In this document: one piece after another, positions 1 through 8,779 of the stretch
Numbering within the stretch: the stretch's first letter is position 1
Layout of the letters: the number at the start of each line of letters is the position of its first letter
Assembly: GCF_024300645.1 (NCBI RefSeq)
Contig: NZ_CP101291.1
Coordinates: 1,860,001-1,924,000 of the forward strand
Length of the DNA: 64,000 nucleotides
Reading direction: 5' to 3'
From: Alteromonas sp. LMIT006
Lineage (GTDB): Bacteria; Pseudomonadota; Gammaproteobacteria; Enterobacterales; Alteromonadaceae
Notes under the pieces: generated by a model
Told to the model about the DNA's origin: nothing
Seen by the model: only the letters and a program-made list of their open reading frames with translations
Databases searched by the model: none
Position numbers and translations under genes: made by a program

Positions 1-87
1 CAATGGCAATTGATTATTTTGAGTGAGGATATAAACGAAAAACAGAATACATTGGAACAACGTATCCTGTTTAACACGAATAATTGA
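1..87 (+). CDS. 3' end of an unidentified upstream gene (partial)
   Basis: Frame 1 is open from the first base to a TGA at 85-87, giving 28 C-terminal residues ending in RILFNTNN. The product is polar and is not recognised. It would be convergent with the bacterioferritin gene that ends at 90, leaving only two bases between them. Too short for identification; an open frame of this length could also occur by chance. Confidence 0.4.
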   Translation, partial: QWQLIILSEDINEKQNTLEQRILFNTNN

Positions 88-89
88 AC

Positions 90-560
90 TTAAAGTTGGC
101 TTTGCAAATAGTTTTCAAGGCCAAGCGTCTTAATTAGGTTGAGTTGCTGCTCTAACCAATGAGCATGATCCATTTCGGTATCTTCTAGCAAGGTCATGAG
201 CATGTCTCGAGTCACATAATCACGTTCTTTTTCGCATAATGCAACGGTTTCACGAAGCTTTTCTGCAACTTCATACTCAACACGCAAGTCACTTTCGAGC
301 ATTTCGGGTACAGTGTGGCCTAATTGATAGCCAGTCCGAGTCACCATGTCCGGTTGACCTTCTAAAAACAGCATGCGCTGAATTAATAACGTAGCGTGTC
401 CTTTTTCATCGTCAAATTCATGATTAATTCGCTCATAGAGTTTGGTATAGCCCCAATCTTCGTACATTTGTGAATGAATAAAATACTGATCCATTGCAGC
501 CAATTCATACGATAACAATGTGTTTAGTGCATCAATAATTACTTGTTTGCCCTGCATCAT
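90..560 (-). CDS. bfr: Bacterioferritin, catalytic (ferroxidase) subunit without the haem ligand
   Basis: A 156-residue ferritin-like four-helix protein of normal bacterioferritin length that oxidises and stores iron in the cytoplasm. Aligned by eye with E. coli Bfr, all six di-iron ligands are present (equivalents of E18, E51, H54, E94, E127, H130). The haem-ligating Met52 is replaced by Lys (context DDEKGHA). It lies six bases downstream of a second Bfr gene that has the opposite pattern, so the two probably form a mixed 24-mer, as described for Neisseria BfrA/BfrB. A GGAG stands 3 bases before the first ATG and 6 before the adjacent second ATG (557), so the true start may be 557. The gene is second in a two-gene operon with a Fur-like site upstream. 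Confidence 0.93.
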   Translation of the reverse strand: MMQGKQVIIDALNTLLSYELAAMDQYFIHSQMYEDWGYTKLYERINHEFDDEKGHATLLIQRMLFLEGQPDMVTRTGYQLGHTVPEMLESDLRVEYEVAEKLRETVALCEKERDYVTRDMLMTLLEDTEMDHAHWLEQQLNLIKTLGLENYLQSQL

Positions 561-566
561 GGTCTC

Positions 567-1031
567 CTATATTTGTGCTTGTAGATATAGGGCCAGTCCC
601 ATATCGTCAATTTGTTGCGCTTGCGTGTCTAAGTAGTCAAGATACTCTTCTTCATATTCAAGATTTTCTACTAACAAATCTCGTGAAACAAAATCTTGCA
701 CATTTTCACATTGTTCAATAGCCTCTCTGACTAGTGCGATATGCTCGCTTTGAAAACGCTTATCACAGCTGAGCATCTCTTCTGGTTGTTCACCAATATA
801 AAGCTTGCCTAAGGCTTGTAAGTTTGGCAATCCTTCCAGAAACAGGATACGCTCGATCAGCGCATCTGCTTGCTTCATGTCTTTAATCGACTTTTTGTAT
901 TCAGCATCATTTAATTGATTAAAGCCCCAGTTCTTATACATACGAGCATGCAAAAAGTACTGGTTGATAGAGGTGAGTTCTGATGTGAGTACTTTGTTCA
1001 ATATGGCGTTGATGCCATTTGCTGCTTTCAT
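567..1031 (-). CDS. bfr: Bacterioferritin, haem-binding subunit with degenerate ferroxidase centre
   Basis: A 154-residue bacterioferritin, first gene of the bfr pair, with a GGAGA ribosome site before ATG 1031. The haem ligand Met52 equivalent is kept (context KDMKQAD). The di-iron ligands are largely lost by alignment with E. coli Bfr: E51 to Asp, H54 to Gln, E94 to Gln and H130 to Tyr; E18 and E127 remain. It is therefore predicted to bind haem at the subunit interface but not to oxidise iron, complementing the neighbouring subunit. Overall sequence otherwise resembles E. coli Bfr closely, including the HARM-KNWG and [13 protein letters not shown] segments. Confidence 0.93.
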   Translation of the reverse strand: MKAANGINAILNKVLTSELTSINQYFLHARMYKNWGFNQLNDAEYKKSIKDMKQADALIERILFLEGLPNLQALGKLYIGEQPEEMLSCDKRFQSEHIALVREAIEQCENVQDFVSRDLLVENLEYEEEYLDYLDTQAQQIDDMGLALYLQAQI

Positions 1032-1123
1032 TGGTCTCTCCGATTGACTTTATTAAAGTATATCTTATGTCTCTGTGAAACGCCAAGTGATTTCGTGCAA
1101 AAATCCAATAAAAACAATGACTT

Positions 1124-1142
1124 GCTAATACAAATTATTATC
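1124..1142. promoter_or_regulatory. Fur-box-like site upstream of the bfr pair
   Basis: On the minus strand the 19 bases read GATAATAATTTGTATTAGC and match 13 of 19 positions of the classical Fur box. The site is about 95 bases upstream of the first bfr start, at the extreme 3' end of the antiporter gene. Iron control of bacterioferritin makes it plausible; the match is by eye. Confidence 0.4.
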
Positions 1143-2721
1143 AATTAGATTGCTCATTTAATCCAGCCCAAGACATACTTTCTTCAGCAAAGCCCAAGCC
1201 AGCCTCAGTGAAGAAATTAAAAACTTTATCCACTCCGTGCTCGATGAGTGGCTCTACCTCATCTTCATAGCGTGCAATTGCAGCAATTTTGCCAGTATAT
1301 TGAATGCGTTTGAGTTGCGCTGTCACATTAGCGGTATCTTCAATAGAGGGAAGCGCGATCAAGACTAATTCGAGTTGACGCACGTCTAAATTCTCCCATA
1401 AGTCGATGTCTTCACCGTCACCGACCATGACATTTTTACCTAGTTTGGCTAGCGATTTGGTTTTTTGCGGGTCAGAGTCCATCCCCCATACCGCGTTGCC
1501 CATTTGGGAGTGTAATGATTTAAACGCCCCTTTACCAACTCGACCCATACCAACGATTAATACTTTGCCACAAGACAGTTGCGGGTAAATATCTTGAGCC
1601 AGAGGCGTTGGATGCTCAAAGCGTTTCAATAACTCTTTATAAGAAGTATAAAAACGATGTGATTGCTTGTACAACAAACTACTGAAAACAAAGCTTAACG
1701 ATGCTGCAATGGCAATAATAACAAGCCAATCCGGTTCGAGTAATGCTGAAGAAACCGCTACAGCCCCCACAATGAGTCCAAATTCAGAGAAATTAGACAA
1801 TAACAAGGACGTTAAGAATGCCGTTCTAGCACGCAGACGCATCGCGATGAATAAACCAAAAAACAGCGCAAATTTAACCAATAAGAACACACACAAAAAC
1901 AGCGCTATGGCCAGCATGTCGAACGTTGGCATTGCACTTAACCCTATGGTTAAGAAGAACCCAACCAAAAATAGATCTTTAAATCCGTAAAGCGCTTTGG
2001 ATAATTCATTGGCTTTGGCGTGAGAAGCCAGTAAAACCCCAGCAATCAGTGCACCGAGATCGCCTTTCACACCGACGAGTTCGAATAGTGCATAGGCCCC
2101 AAAAGCAAAAATAAACCCAGTCAAAGGAAGTAATTCACCGTGTCCTGACTTGAACAAAAGTTTGTGAATAAGCGGCTGGCATGGGATCAGTAAAAAGAGA
2201 CCAAGAGCATATATACTGGGTATTTTCCCTGTACTAATCACTAAAAATAATACGGCTAAGATATCTTGGATAACCAAAATTCCAATGGCCAATTTGCCGT
2301 GCCGGGTTTTCGTTTCACCTGCTTCATCCAAAATTTTGATGACGCATACCGTGCTGCTGAAACTCAGGGCGAAACTAATTAATGCAGCAGTTGTTAGAGA
2401 CGTTTCTAACACTTCGATCATCAGTACATTGCCTAAGACAAAGATCATTGCGCTGAGTAATGTTAACCAGATTACAGTATGTGACAACCCAGACAGCCAC
2501 ACCGTCCGAGCGATAAGATCCTTAAGATGAAGCTTCAGACCAATTGTAAATAACAAAATAGTGATACCCAAGTCGGCAATCATCTGCAGCGTGTCACTGT
2601 TGCTATACCCTAAGGCATTCAAAATAAAACCAGCTGCAAGAAAACCAATTAGGGGAGGGGTATTTAATAGCTTTGCTGCAAAGCCACAAACAAATGCGAC
2701 CAGCAATATGACAAAATCCAT
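1141..2721 (-). CDS. Kef-type cation:proton antiporter with TrkA-N domain
   Basis: A 526-residue inner-membrane transporter of the CPA2 (KefB/KefC/YbaL) family. Residues 1 to about 355 form some 12 hydrophobic helices typical of the Na+/H+-exchanger fold, including the conserved Gln-Asp (about 152-153) in the ion pathway. Residues about 385-505 are a Rossmann TrkA-N/RCK domain with nucleotide motif GMGRVG (391-396). The C-terminal TrkA-C domain of some relatives is absent. It probably exchanges K+ or Na+ for protons under nucleotide control; the ion is not determined by the sequence. An AGGA nine bases before ATG 2721 supports the start. No obvious partner protein (KefF/KefG) is adjacent. Confidence 0.88.
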   Translation of the reverse strand: MDFVILLVAFVCGFAAKLLNTPPLIGFLAAGFILNALGYSNSDTLQMIADLGITILLFTIGLKLHLKDLIARTVWLSGLSHTVIWLTLLSAMIFVLGNVLMIEVLETSLTTAALISFALSFSSTVCVIKILDEAGETKTRHGKLAIGILVIQDILAVLFLVISTGKIPSIYALGLFLLIPCQPLIHKLLFKSGHGELLPLTGFIFAFGAYALFELVGVKGDLGALIAGVLLASHAKANELSKALYGFKDLFLVGFFLTIGLSAMPTFDMLAIALFLCVFLLVKFALFFGLFIAMRLRARTAFLTSLLLSNFSEFGLIVGAVAVSSALLEPDWLVIIAIAASLSFVFSSLLYKQSHRFYTSYKELLKRFEHPTPLAQDIYPQLSCGKVLIVGMGRVGKGAFKSLHSQMGNAVWGMDSDPQKTKSLAKLGKNVMVGDGEDIDLWENLDVRQLELVLIALPSIEDTANVTAQLKRIQYTGKIAAIARYEDEVEPLIEHGVDKVFNFFTEAGLGFAEESMSWAGLNEQSN

Positions 2722-2732
2722 GCAAATTTATC

Positions 2733-3587
2733 CTATGGTAAGAATCGTTTGATCTCCTGTGCGACTAAATTAGGGGCTTCGAGCATTGGCATGTGCCCTA
2801 GATCGTCCCACACGACACTAATTCCTTGAGTGCCTTGTTGCCATATCGGCGCACAAGAGATATCAATAAGTTCATCTTTAGCGCCCCATAATAATAAAAC
2901 TGGGGTACGAATGTCACCTAGACGTTCGTTTAGAAACTCATTTAGATTATAAAAATCTTTAAATATATGCTGTAAACGGCTTTTTTGCGCGACATATTGC
3001 AAGGCTAACGCTTTGCGAATAAATGTTGGCATAAATGGTGGTTTTGCCATAGTCATAGCATAGAAGGCGTCAAACTGTGATGCTTCATCCATAAAAAACG
3101 GATTCCGGCCTTGGCGAGCATGTCGTTCTAATTTACTCGGTTGTTGACTGACAACGCCCGCAGGATCTACACAAATAATACCTCGAGTATTGTGTGCAAA
3201 ATCCAACGCGTACTGAGCAGCCATAAATCCGCCCATCGAGTTTCCTGCAATGAGTGTATCACGCCATTTTAAGTGCATTAATAACTCATGTAACCTTGAG
3301 GTTTGATTGGGCACTGAATAATTCAATTCTTGTGCATAACTCGATTCACCATGTCCTGGTAGGTCTGGAATTAGAATATGAAAATCACGCGTTAAGTGCC
3401 GAGCACAGCGAAGCCATACCGAATGGGTCGCACTAAAGCCATGTAACAATACCAGTTTGGGCTTACCTTCATTGTGATTATTCAAGTAATGCCATTGCAC
3501 AGCACCAATGGTATGCTCATGCGCTGAAAATCCATACAACTGAGCCTCTAGACGCATCATCTGTTGATAAACCATTGCGCCTAACAT
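2733..3587 (-). CDS. Alpha/beta-fold hydrolase
   Basis: A 284-residue serine hydrolase. The oxyanion motif LLHGF is at about 47-51, the nucleophile elbow GNSMGG places the catalytic Ser at 117, and Asp238 (GAKDE) and His265 (GHMPML) complete the triad. No signal peptide, so cytoplasmic. Its ATG overlaps the stop of the SDR gene (TAATG), so translation is probably coupled. As third gene after a flavin monooxygenase and an SDR, it may hydrolyse an ester or lactone made by the monooxygenase. Substrate unknown; this superfamily also holds lipases and haloalkane dehalogenase relatives. Confidence 0.85.
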   Translation of the reverse strand: MLGAMVYQQMMRLEAQLYGFSAHEHTIGAVQWHYLNNHNEGKPKLVLLHGFSATHSVWLRCARHLTRDFHILIPDLPGHGESSYAQELNYSVPNQTSRLHELLMHLKWRDTLIAGNSMGGFMAAQYALDFAHNTRGIICVDPAGVVSQQPSKLERHARQGRNPFFMDEASQFDAFYAMTMAKPPFMPTFIRKALALQYVAQKSRLQHIFKDFYNLNEFLNERLGDIRTPVLLLWGAKDELIDISCAPIWQQGTQGISVVWDDLGHMPMLEAPNLVAQEIKRFLP

Positions 3588-4426
3588 TAGCGAAACCCCT
3601 TGTGGTTTGGATCATAGTCTGCAGGATCGGCGATTTTATACATACTTTTACCAATCATTTTTACTAATTTAGGAAGTGATAAGAGTTTAGATGCCCAATA
3701 CGTGCGTTTAGCTTGGTTACCATAAACGATGCGAGGATTACCCGAGACGACTTCGGCAAGCACATAATCAACCATTTCATTGCTTGGGGTCGTTAGGAAC
3801 TTCGCTTTGAATTTTTCGCTTTTGGCAGAGCGTGCAATATTGGTATCGACGCCACCAGGATGCACAACATGAACGCTTACGTGAGGATGTACGTGTGCGA
3901 GTTCCACCATAAGTGCTTCAGAATAGCCTTTTACAGCAAATTTGCTGGCGCAATAATCTGAAGCATTGGGCGAACCTATCAAACCAAAAATACTGCTCAC
4001 ATTAATAATATTCGCTTCTTTGCGTTTGACCAATAAAGGTAAAAACTGTCTTACACCATATACAACGCCCATGAAATTCACATCCATGGTCTGTTTAATT
4101 TGACTGATTGAAGAAGCCCAAACCGGAACTGTTGCGCCCTCAATTCCGGCATTATTAATCAAAATATCACAATGACCATGCGTGTCTAAAGTGAGTGTTT
4201 TTAAAGCTTGCCAGTCTTTGTTTTTGCTGACATCCATGAGCATCTTAATGCAAGGTTTGCCGTTGATTTTTTCGACCAAAGTCGCGGTTTCATCTAAACC
4301 TGCACTGTCGACATCAGTGATGATCACATGCGCACCTAGTTTGGTCAATTGCATGGCATAGCTACGTCCCATGCCCGATGCCGCGCCAGTAATGACGGCG
4401 ACCTTATTTTGGTAAAACGATTGCAT
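3587..4426 (-). CDS. Short-chain dehydrogenase/reductase
   Basis: A 279-residue classical SDR: nucleotide-binding TGAASGMG near the N-terminus, NNAG in the middle, and the catalytic Tyr-Lys pair in YCASK with an upstream Ser in NVSSIFG. It oxidises an alcohol or reduces a ketone with NAD(P). ATG 4426 is preferred over ATG 4441, because a GGAG lies nine bases before it and the protein then starts as SDRs usually do (MQSFYQNKVAVITG). It is the middle gene of the monooxygenase-SDR-hydrolase operon. The C-terminal 40 residues resemble acetoin or lipid-type SDRs; substrate not determined. Confidence 0.87.
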   Translation of the reverse strand: MQSFYQNKVAVITGAASGMGRSYAMQLTKLGAHVIITDVDSAGLDETATLVEKINGKPCIKMLMDVSKNKDWQALKTLTLDTHGHCDILINNAGIEGATVPVWASSISQIKQTMDVNFMGVVYGVRQFLPLLVKRKEANIINVSSIFGLIGSPNASDYCASKFAVKGYSEALMVELAHVHPHVSVHVVHPGGVDTNIARSAKSEKFKAKFLTTPSNEMVDYVLAEVVSGNPRIVYGNQAKRTYWASKLLSLPKLVKMIGKSMYKIADPADYDPNHKGFR

Positions 4427-4441
4427 GGTTAACTGCTCCAT

Positions 4442-5896
4442 TTAGTGATAATGATGATGCTCAGATTTAAAGGCTTTGCACCAGCGTCTAAAGATAAATG
4501 TAAACGTGGGTAATAATGCAACGACCTTGCCATGCGCATTTTGGTACCAGCTTTTGCAGCCGCCCCACGACCAGACGGTTTGTCGCATGGCTTTATCCAG
4601 CATTTGATTGTATTGGGTTTCTGCCTCTCTGGTCACCTCAATGGATCTTTTTTGTCGCGATAACACCGATTCAATCGCTTGGCTAACGTACTGTATTTGC
4701 GACTCGAGTACAAAGAGCGCCGAGGTATGGCCAATGCCGGTATTCGGGCCGTTAAATATGAATAGGTTAGGAAATTGAGGTACCGTTGTCCCAAGATAAG
4801 CATGGGCATAGTCGTTCCAGACTTGAGTTAGTTTGACATCATTGCGACCGACAATGTCATATGAGACTAAGCCGTCTGCCGCATTAAATCCTGTGGCAAA
4901 CACCACAGCATCGAAATCGAGTCTTTCCCCTTGCACGGTCTCGATACCCTGCTCATAAAAAACGCTAACCCCATCGTGTTTATCATGTAATGTGACATTT
5001 TCTGAAGCTAATGCTGGATAGAGGGTGTTGGATAAAATAATCCGCTTACATCCAATAGTAAAATCAGGCGTTAGTTTGGCCCGCAACTCGGGATCTTGTA
5101 TGTGTTTACGCAACAATCGTTTTGCTGGCCACTCACCAAGAAGTTTCAACAAAACAGGTATGTGTTTGAATCCCAAAAAGCGTATCTCGTTATACCAATA
5201 CAAACTCCAGCGAATGGCATTATAGACAGGTGCAATGCGCAAACACGACTGAAACCACTTGGGAAATTTGATATCATTTCGAGGGATCACCCAATGCGGG
5301 GTTCGTTGAAAGACATGCAAGTGTTCAACTTCAGGTTGTATTGCAGGTATGACTTGCGTGGCTGAGGCACCAGAGCCAATGATCGCCACTCGCTTCCCTC
5401 GTAAATCGAGATTATCAGGCCATTGATTGGTATGAAAGTAGGGAACTTTTAATGATGACAACCCTTCAAATTCAGGAATAACTGGGGTAGATAACGCCCC
5501 AGTGCAGTTTAGTAGAAATTGCCCTTGGATGAATTCACCTTCATCTATCTCGACCTGCCAGAGTTGGTTTTGCTCATCCCATTGTGCGTTTTTAACATTT
5601 GCATTGAGCCGAATATGAGAGCTGAGACCATGCTCGTCTAGCAGTTCTTGTGTGTATTGTGCCAGTTCACTTTGCTTGGCAAACATCTGTGTCCAAGGGT
5701 ACGGTTTCCCGGCTAGGGAATACAAAGGTGAATGTACATCTACTGCGGCACCAGGATAGCGATTTTGTTGCCAGGTGCCCCCAGCAAACTTGCGTCGTTC
5801 AAGCATCACAAAATCGTGCCAGCCTTTGCGTTTTAACTCAATAGCGGCAATGATCGCAGCAAAACCAGTGCCAATGATAATAGATTGATGGGGCAT
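4442..5896 (-). CDS. Flavin-containing monooxygenase (Baeyer-Villiger-like)
   Basis: A 484-residue FAD/NADPH monooxygenase. The first dinucleotide motif GTGFAA is at the N-terminus and a second, GSGASA, lies about 190 residues in. Between them is an HTNQWP segment that matches the end of the Baeyer-Villiger fingerprint, although the usual Phe and Gly of that fingerprint are replaced (LKVPYFH). An ATG at 5959 would add 21 residues that do not look conserved, so 5896 is chosen; neither start has a clear ribosome site. Together with the SDR and hydrolase downstream it could convert a ketone to an ester and then to acid plus alcohol. Activity as an N- or S-oxygenase cannot be excluded. Confidence 0.85.
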   Translation of the reverse strand: MPHQSIIIGTGFAAIIAAIELKRKGWHDFVMLERRKFAGGTWQQNRYPGAAVDVHSPLYSLAGKPYPWTQMFAKQSELAQYTQELLDEHGLSSHIRLNANVKNAQWDEQNQLWQVEIDEGEFIQGQFLLNCTGALSTPVIPEFEGLSSLKVPYFHTNQWPDNLDLRGKRVAIIGSGASATQVIPAIQPEVEHLHVFQRTPHWVIPRNDIKFPKWFQSCLRIAPVYNAIRWSLYWYNEIRFLGFKHIPVLLKLLGEWPAKRLLRKHIQDPELRAKLTPDFTIGCKRIILSNTLYPALASENVTLHDKHDGVSVFYEQGIETVQGERLDFDAVVFATGFNAADGLVSYDIVGRNDVKLTQVWNDYAHAYLGTTVPQFPNLFIFNGPNTGIGHTSALFVLESQIQYVSQAIESVLSRQKRSIEVTREAETQYNQMLDKAMRQTVWSWGGCKSWYQNAHGKVVALLPTFTFIFRRWCKAFKSEHHHYH

Positions 5897-6026
5897 AGTG
5901 TTATTTGTTATTTTTTTGTTAAGTGTAAACGAATCGACATAAGCACAAAAGGCCATCAAGCAAAATATTTCACAAAAATTAAAAACTAGTCTAAAGTTTA
6001 AATACTGGGCATTTGTGGATAGGTTT

Positions 6027-6221
6027 ATGTCGAATAATACAATTGAAGATGCAGTGGTTCAGTCACCAGAAAAGGTTTGTGATGCGCTTTCGAACGAAAG
6101 TATGGTGTATTCGTTAATTGATATGCTCAATGCCATATCATCTGAATCAGACTGGCAAGACGAAGAGTTTGAGAGCGCTTTAGAACAGATTGCTTATCAA
6201 AAAATCAAAGAGTTTTTGTAG
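6027..6221 (+). CDS. Small acidic protein of unknown function
   Basis: A 64-residue acidic protein rich in Asp, Glu and Ser, probably helical and cytoplasmic, with no recognised domain. A GTG at 6015 is possible, but ATG 6027 sits after an AGG-containing purine stretch at a suitable distance. It is divergent from the monooxygenase operon and stands alone, so nothing in the context gives a function. The open frame fills the gap well, but being this short it could be spurious. Confidence 0.5.
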   Translation: MSNNTIEDAVVQSPEKVCDALSNESMVYSLIDMLNAISSESDWQDEEFESALEQIAYQKIKEFL

Positions 6222-6294
6222 CGCCCTTGAGTTGCCGCAAATGCCGGTTGTGTACACAGCACACTCGTACATAAAATAGGTCTAATGATAAAAT

Positions 6295-7071
6295 TTATGC
6301 GTGTTTGTGTCCGCGAAAGGTCATTAGTGCCACAATGCTACACGCTAGAGTGATACTAATAATAACCAATAATGCTGAGCTATTGAGCTGTTGATATAAC
6401 GCAAAGCGAATCAATTCGACGCCATGAGTAAAAGGATTGTAGAAACAAATCCAGTATAACCATTCACTTGATTCTCGAATTTTCCATAAAGGATAAAGAG
6501 CACTGGACATAAAAAACATGGGAAAAATGACAAAGTTCATGATGCCAGCAAAGTTCTCCAGTTGTTTGATGAAGTTTGCCAAAATGATCCCAAGGGCACC
6601 AAGAAAAAATGCCGTCATAAAAACAGCGGGTATCGCGAATACTATGCCTGTCAAACTGATGTCTACATCGACCAAAAAACACAGGGCGATAAAAATCAGC
6701 ACTTGCAACAAAGACAATACGGCGCTGGCAAACAGTTTAGCAAACAATAAAAAGCTGCTGGGATAAGGGCTCATTAACAGGACTTTCATACTGCCCATTT
6801 CACGGTCATACACCATAGAAAGTGAATTTTGCATACTGTTAAACAGCACAATCATGGCGCACAAACCAGGAACAATGTATTCTTGATACAAAATATAAGT
6901 CTCGTATGGAGGCATAATTGATACCCCCAAGACACTGCGAAAACCCACGGCAAAAACAAGTAGCCAAAGTAGGGGGCGTACCAACGCACTGAGTAAGCGA
7001 GACCGGTTGTGCCAAAAACGAATTAACTCTCGTTGATTAATCGCGATAAAGGCTGTAAACCATCCATTCAT
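6295..7071 (-). CDS. ABC-2 type permease of the Ped/Lut-type quinoprotein-associated ABC system
   Basis: A 258-residue membrane protein with six hydrophobic segments and the ABC-2 family layout. Last gene of a four-gene operon: binding protein, beta-propeller, ATPase, permease. Its ATG (7071) overlaps the ATPase stop as TAATG, so an in-frame upstream start (7110) is unlikely. The ABC-2 fold is usually found in exporters, yet the operon carries a periplasmic binding-type protein. From general knowledge, related operons beside PQQ alcohol dehydrogenases (pedA1A2BC in Pseudomonas putida, lut genes in Methylorubrum) have been linked to growth with lanthanides. The transported species is not shown by the sequence. 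Confidence 0.85.
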   Translation of the reverse strand: MNGWFTAFIAINQRELIRFWHNRSRLLSALVRPLLWLLVFAVGFRSVLGVSIMPPYETYILYQEYIVPGLCAMIVLFNSMQNSLSMVYDREMGSMKVLLMSPYPSSFLLFAKLFASAVLSLLQVLIFIALCFLVDVDISLTGIVFAIPAVFMTAFFLGALGIILANFIKQLENFAGIMNFVIFPMFFMSSALYPLWKIRESSEWLYWICFYNPFTHGVELIRFALYQQLNSSALLVIISITLACSIVALMTFRGHKHA

Positions 7072-7802
7072 TACATTGCTTCCACAGTTTGAGTCAGTGA
7101 ACAGTACCATTCAAACACGGAACTGCACTTCGCGTGTGCTAACAAATCTTCGGTTTTCCCCTGGGCTTTTACTTTTCCTTTGTGTAACAAAGTAAGCGCA
7201 TCTTCCATGTCTACTTCATCCATCAAATGCGTAGTCCACAACAACGTCACATTGTTGACCGTTACATACTCCCTAAGCGTGTTGAGTACCAACTGCCTTG
7301 TATCTGCGTCTAGGCCAACGGTGGCTTCATCGAGTAATAAAAATTGGGGCTGATGAATCAATGCTCGAATGATTTCTAACCTGCGTCGATGCCCTTGATT
7401 GAGCGAACGTGTACTATCGCTCAAGCGTTTAGCTAAGCCAAAAGATTGTAAGAGTGGTTCACATTGTCGCATAACAGACACTTTGGCAATGCCGTGTAAA
7501 GCGCCAAAATAGGTTAGATTTTGTTGTACCGATAAGTTGAGATCTAAGGTGGGCTGTTGAAAAACCACACCCAAGCGATGCATGATTGACCGACGCTGGG
7601 TTTTGATATCTTGCTGGTCATAGCGAACCTGACCTTTTTGCGCTGGAAGAATACCGGTCAACAGGCTGAACAAAGTGCTTTTGCCAGCACCATTGGGGCC
7701 TAGTATGACATTAAAACCTGGCCGTATAACCAGGTCAATGGCTTGTAACGCAGGTTTTGCACCATAGCTGTGATAAAGGTTTTCAACAACAATATTGGAC
7801 AT
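7071..7802 (-). CDS. ABC transporter ATPase of the quinoprotein-associated system
   Basis: A 243-residue ATP-binding subunit. Walker A is GPNGAGKS (about 34-41), Walker B is LLLDEA, and the H-loop is TTHLMDE. The signature motif is unusual: SLNQGHRRR in place of LSGGQ. It keeps the second Gly but not the first. The ATPase is coupled at both ends: its ATG overlaps the propeller stop (TAATG) and its own stop overlaps the permease ATG. It presumably pairs with the ABC-2 permease to move something linked to PQQ-dependent alcohol oxidation. Confidence 0.88.
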   Translation of the reverse strand: MSNIVVENLYHSYGAKPALQAIDLVIRPGFNVILGPNGAGKSTLFSLLTGILPAQKGQVRYDQQDIKTQRRSIMHRLGVVFQQPTLDLNLSVQQNLTYFGALHGIAKVSVMRQCEPLLQSFGLAKRLSDSTRSLNQGHRRRLEIIRALIHQPQFLLLDEATVGLDADTRQLVLNTLREYVTVNNVTLLWTTHLMDEVDMEDALTLLHKGKVKAQGKTEDLLAHAKCSSVFEWYCSLTQTVEAM

Positions 7803-8779
7803 TATTTTACGGCCACACCCCAGGGAAAGCGTCCAACCTTAATGGTTTTAATGACTTTATGAGATTGTGTATCAATCACCGAGACGTCACTGCTCACACC
7901 ATTTGTGGTTAACAATCTTGATTCATCCCCATCAAAGGCTAACTGCCAGACACGGCGACCGACTAGGATATAATCTTCTACCTCATAGGTCTCAGTATTA
8001 ATGACCGCAACGTGATTAGATGGTCCCAGCGCAACAAAGGCATAGGGCTCGTCTTTTAACAGCACAATACCAACTGGTTGGATCCGGTCTTTGTGTATGC
8101 CTTTAATGGCAAAGTTGATTTGCTTAATCTCAGTGGTTGTCGCCACATCAAACACGTGCACTGTACCACCAATTTCAGCACTGACCCATAGTTTGGAATC
8201 GTCTTTGGTAAAATACGCAGAGCGAGGACGTGCACCTACAATAGAGTTTGCATAGTTTTGGTTGGTATCGGTGTTTATCCAGTGCACCATATTAGTTGTC
8301 TCTGAAGTGACAACAACGATATCTCCTGCATTACTTACAGCCAATCCCTCTGGCTCAACTCCGACATCAATTTGAGTAATGACTTGTTTGGAAGGAATAT
8401 CAATAACGGTTAGCAATGCATCATCTTCATTTGCGGTATACATAATATTGTCATTGGGGTGAAGTGCAATCGTTTCTGGATCATCACCTGAGGGAAGTTC
8501 GCCAATTATTTGATCAGTTTTGGTATCCAAAATTTGTATCCGATCCGAATCAGAAGCACAGATATACGCAAGAGAATGGTCTTGGTTAAAGATAAATCCC
8601 CGTGGACGTTCGCCCACAGCAATAGTTTTTACCACTTCATAAGAATCCAAATTAATCACTGAAATCGTATCGTCTTTTTCATTGGTGACATACGCAAGTT
8701 CTGGCTCTGCATAGGTTGACGCCGAAAATAAGGTGAAGCTGATCGAACAGGTGAGAAGTAGTTTATTGGCAGCGTTCAT
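7802..8779 (-). CDS. Periplasmic YVTN beta-propeller protein of the PQQ-associated ABC operon
   Basis: About 325 residues with a signal peptide (LLLTCSISFTLFSASTYA) followed by repeated blades of the type VINLDSYEVVKTIAVGERPRG. These YVTN/NHL-like repeats are the hallmark of the family annotated as PQQ-dependent catabolism-associated beta-propeller protein. The repeats run to the C-terminus and fit about seven blades. ATG 8779 is chosen over 8788 because an AGGA is ten bases before it. The gene starts inside the 3' end of the binding-protein gene, so translation is probably coupled. It may be a periplasmic scaffold or ligand-binding part of the ABC system; its biochemical role is not established. 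Confidence 0.86.
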   Translation of the reverse strand: MNAANKLLLTCSISFTLFSASTYAEPELAYVTNEKDDTISVINLDSYEVVKTIAVGERPRGFIFNQDHSLAYICASDSDRIQILDTKTDQIIGELPSGDDPETIALHPNDNIMYTANEDDALLTVIDIPSKQVITQIDVGVEPEGLAVSNAGDIVVVTSETTNMVHWINTDTNQNYANSIVGARPRSAYFTKDDSKLWVSAEIGGTVHVFDVATTTEIKQINFAIKGIHKDRIQPVGIVLLKDEPYAFVALGPSNHVAVINTETYEVEDYILVGRRVWQLAFDGDESRLLTTNGVSSDVSVIDTQSHKVIKTIKVGRFPWGVAVK

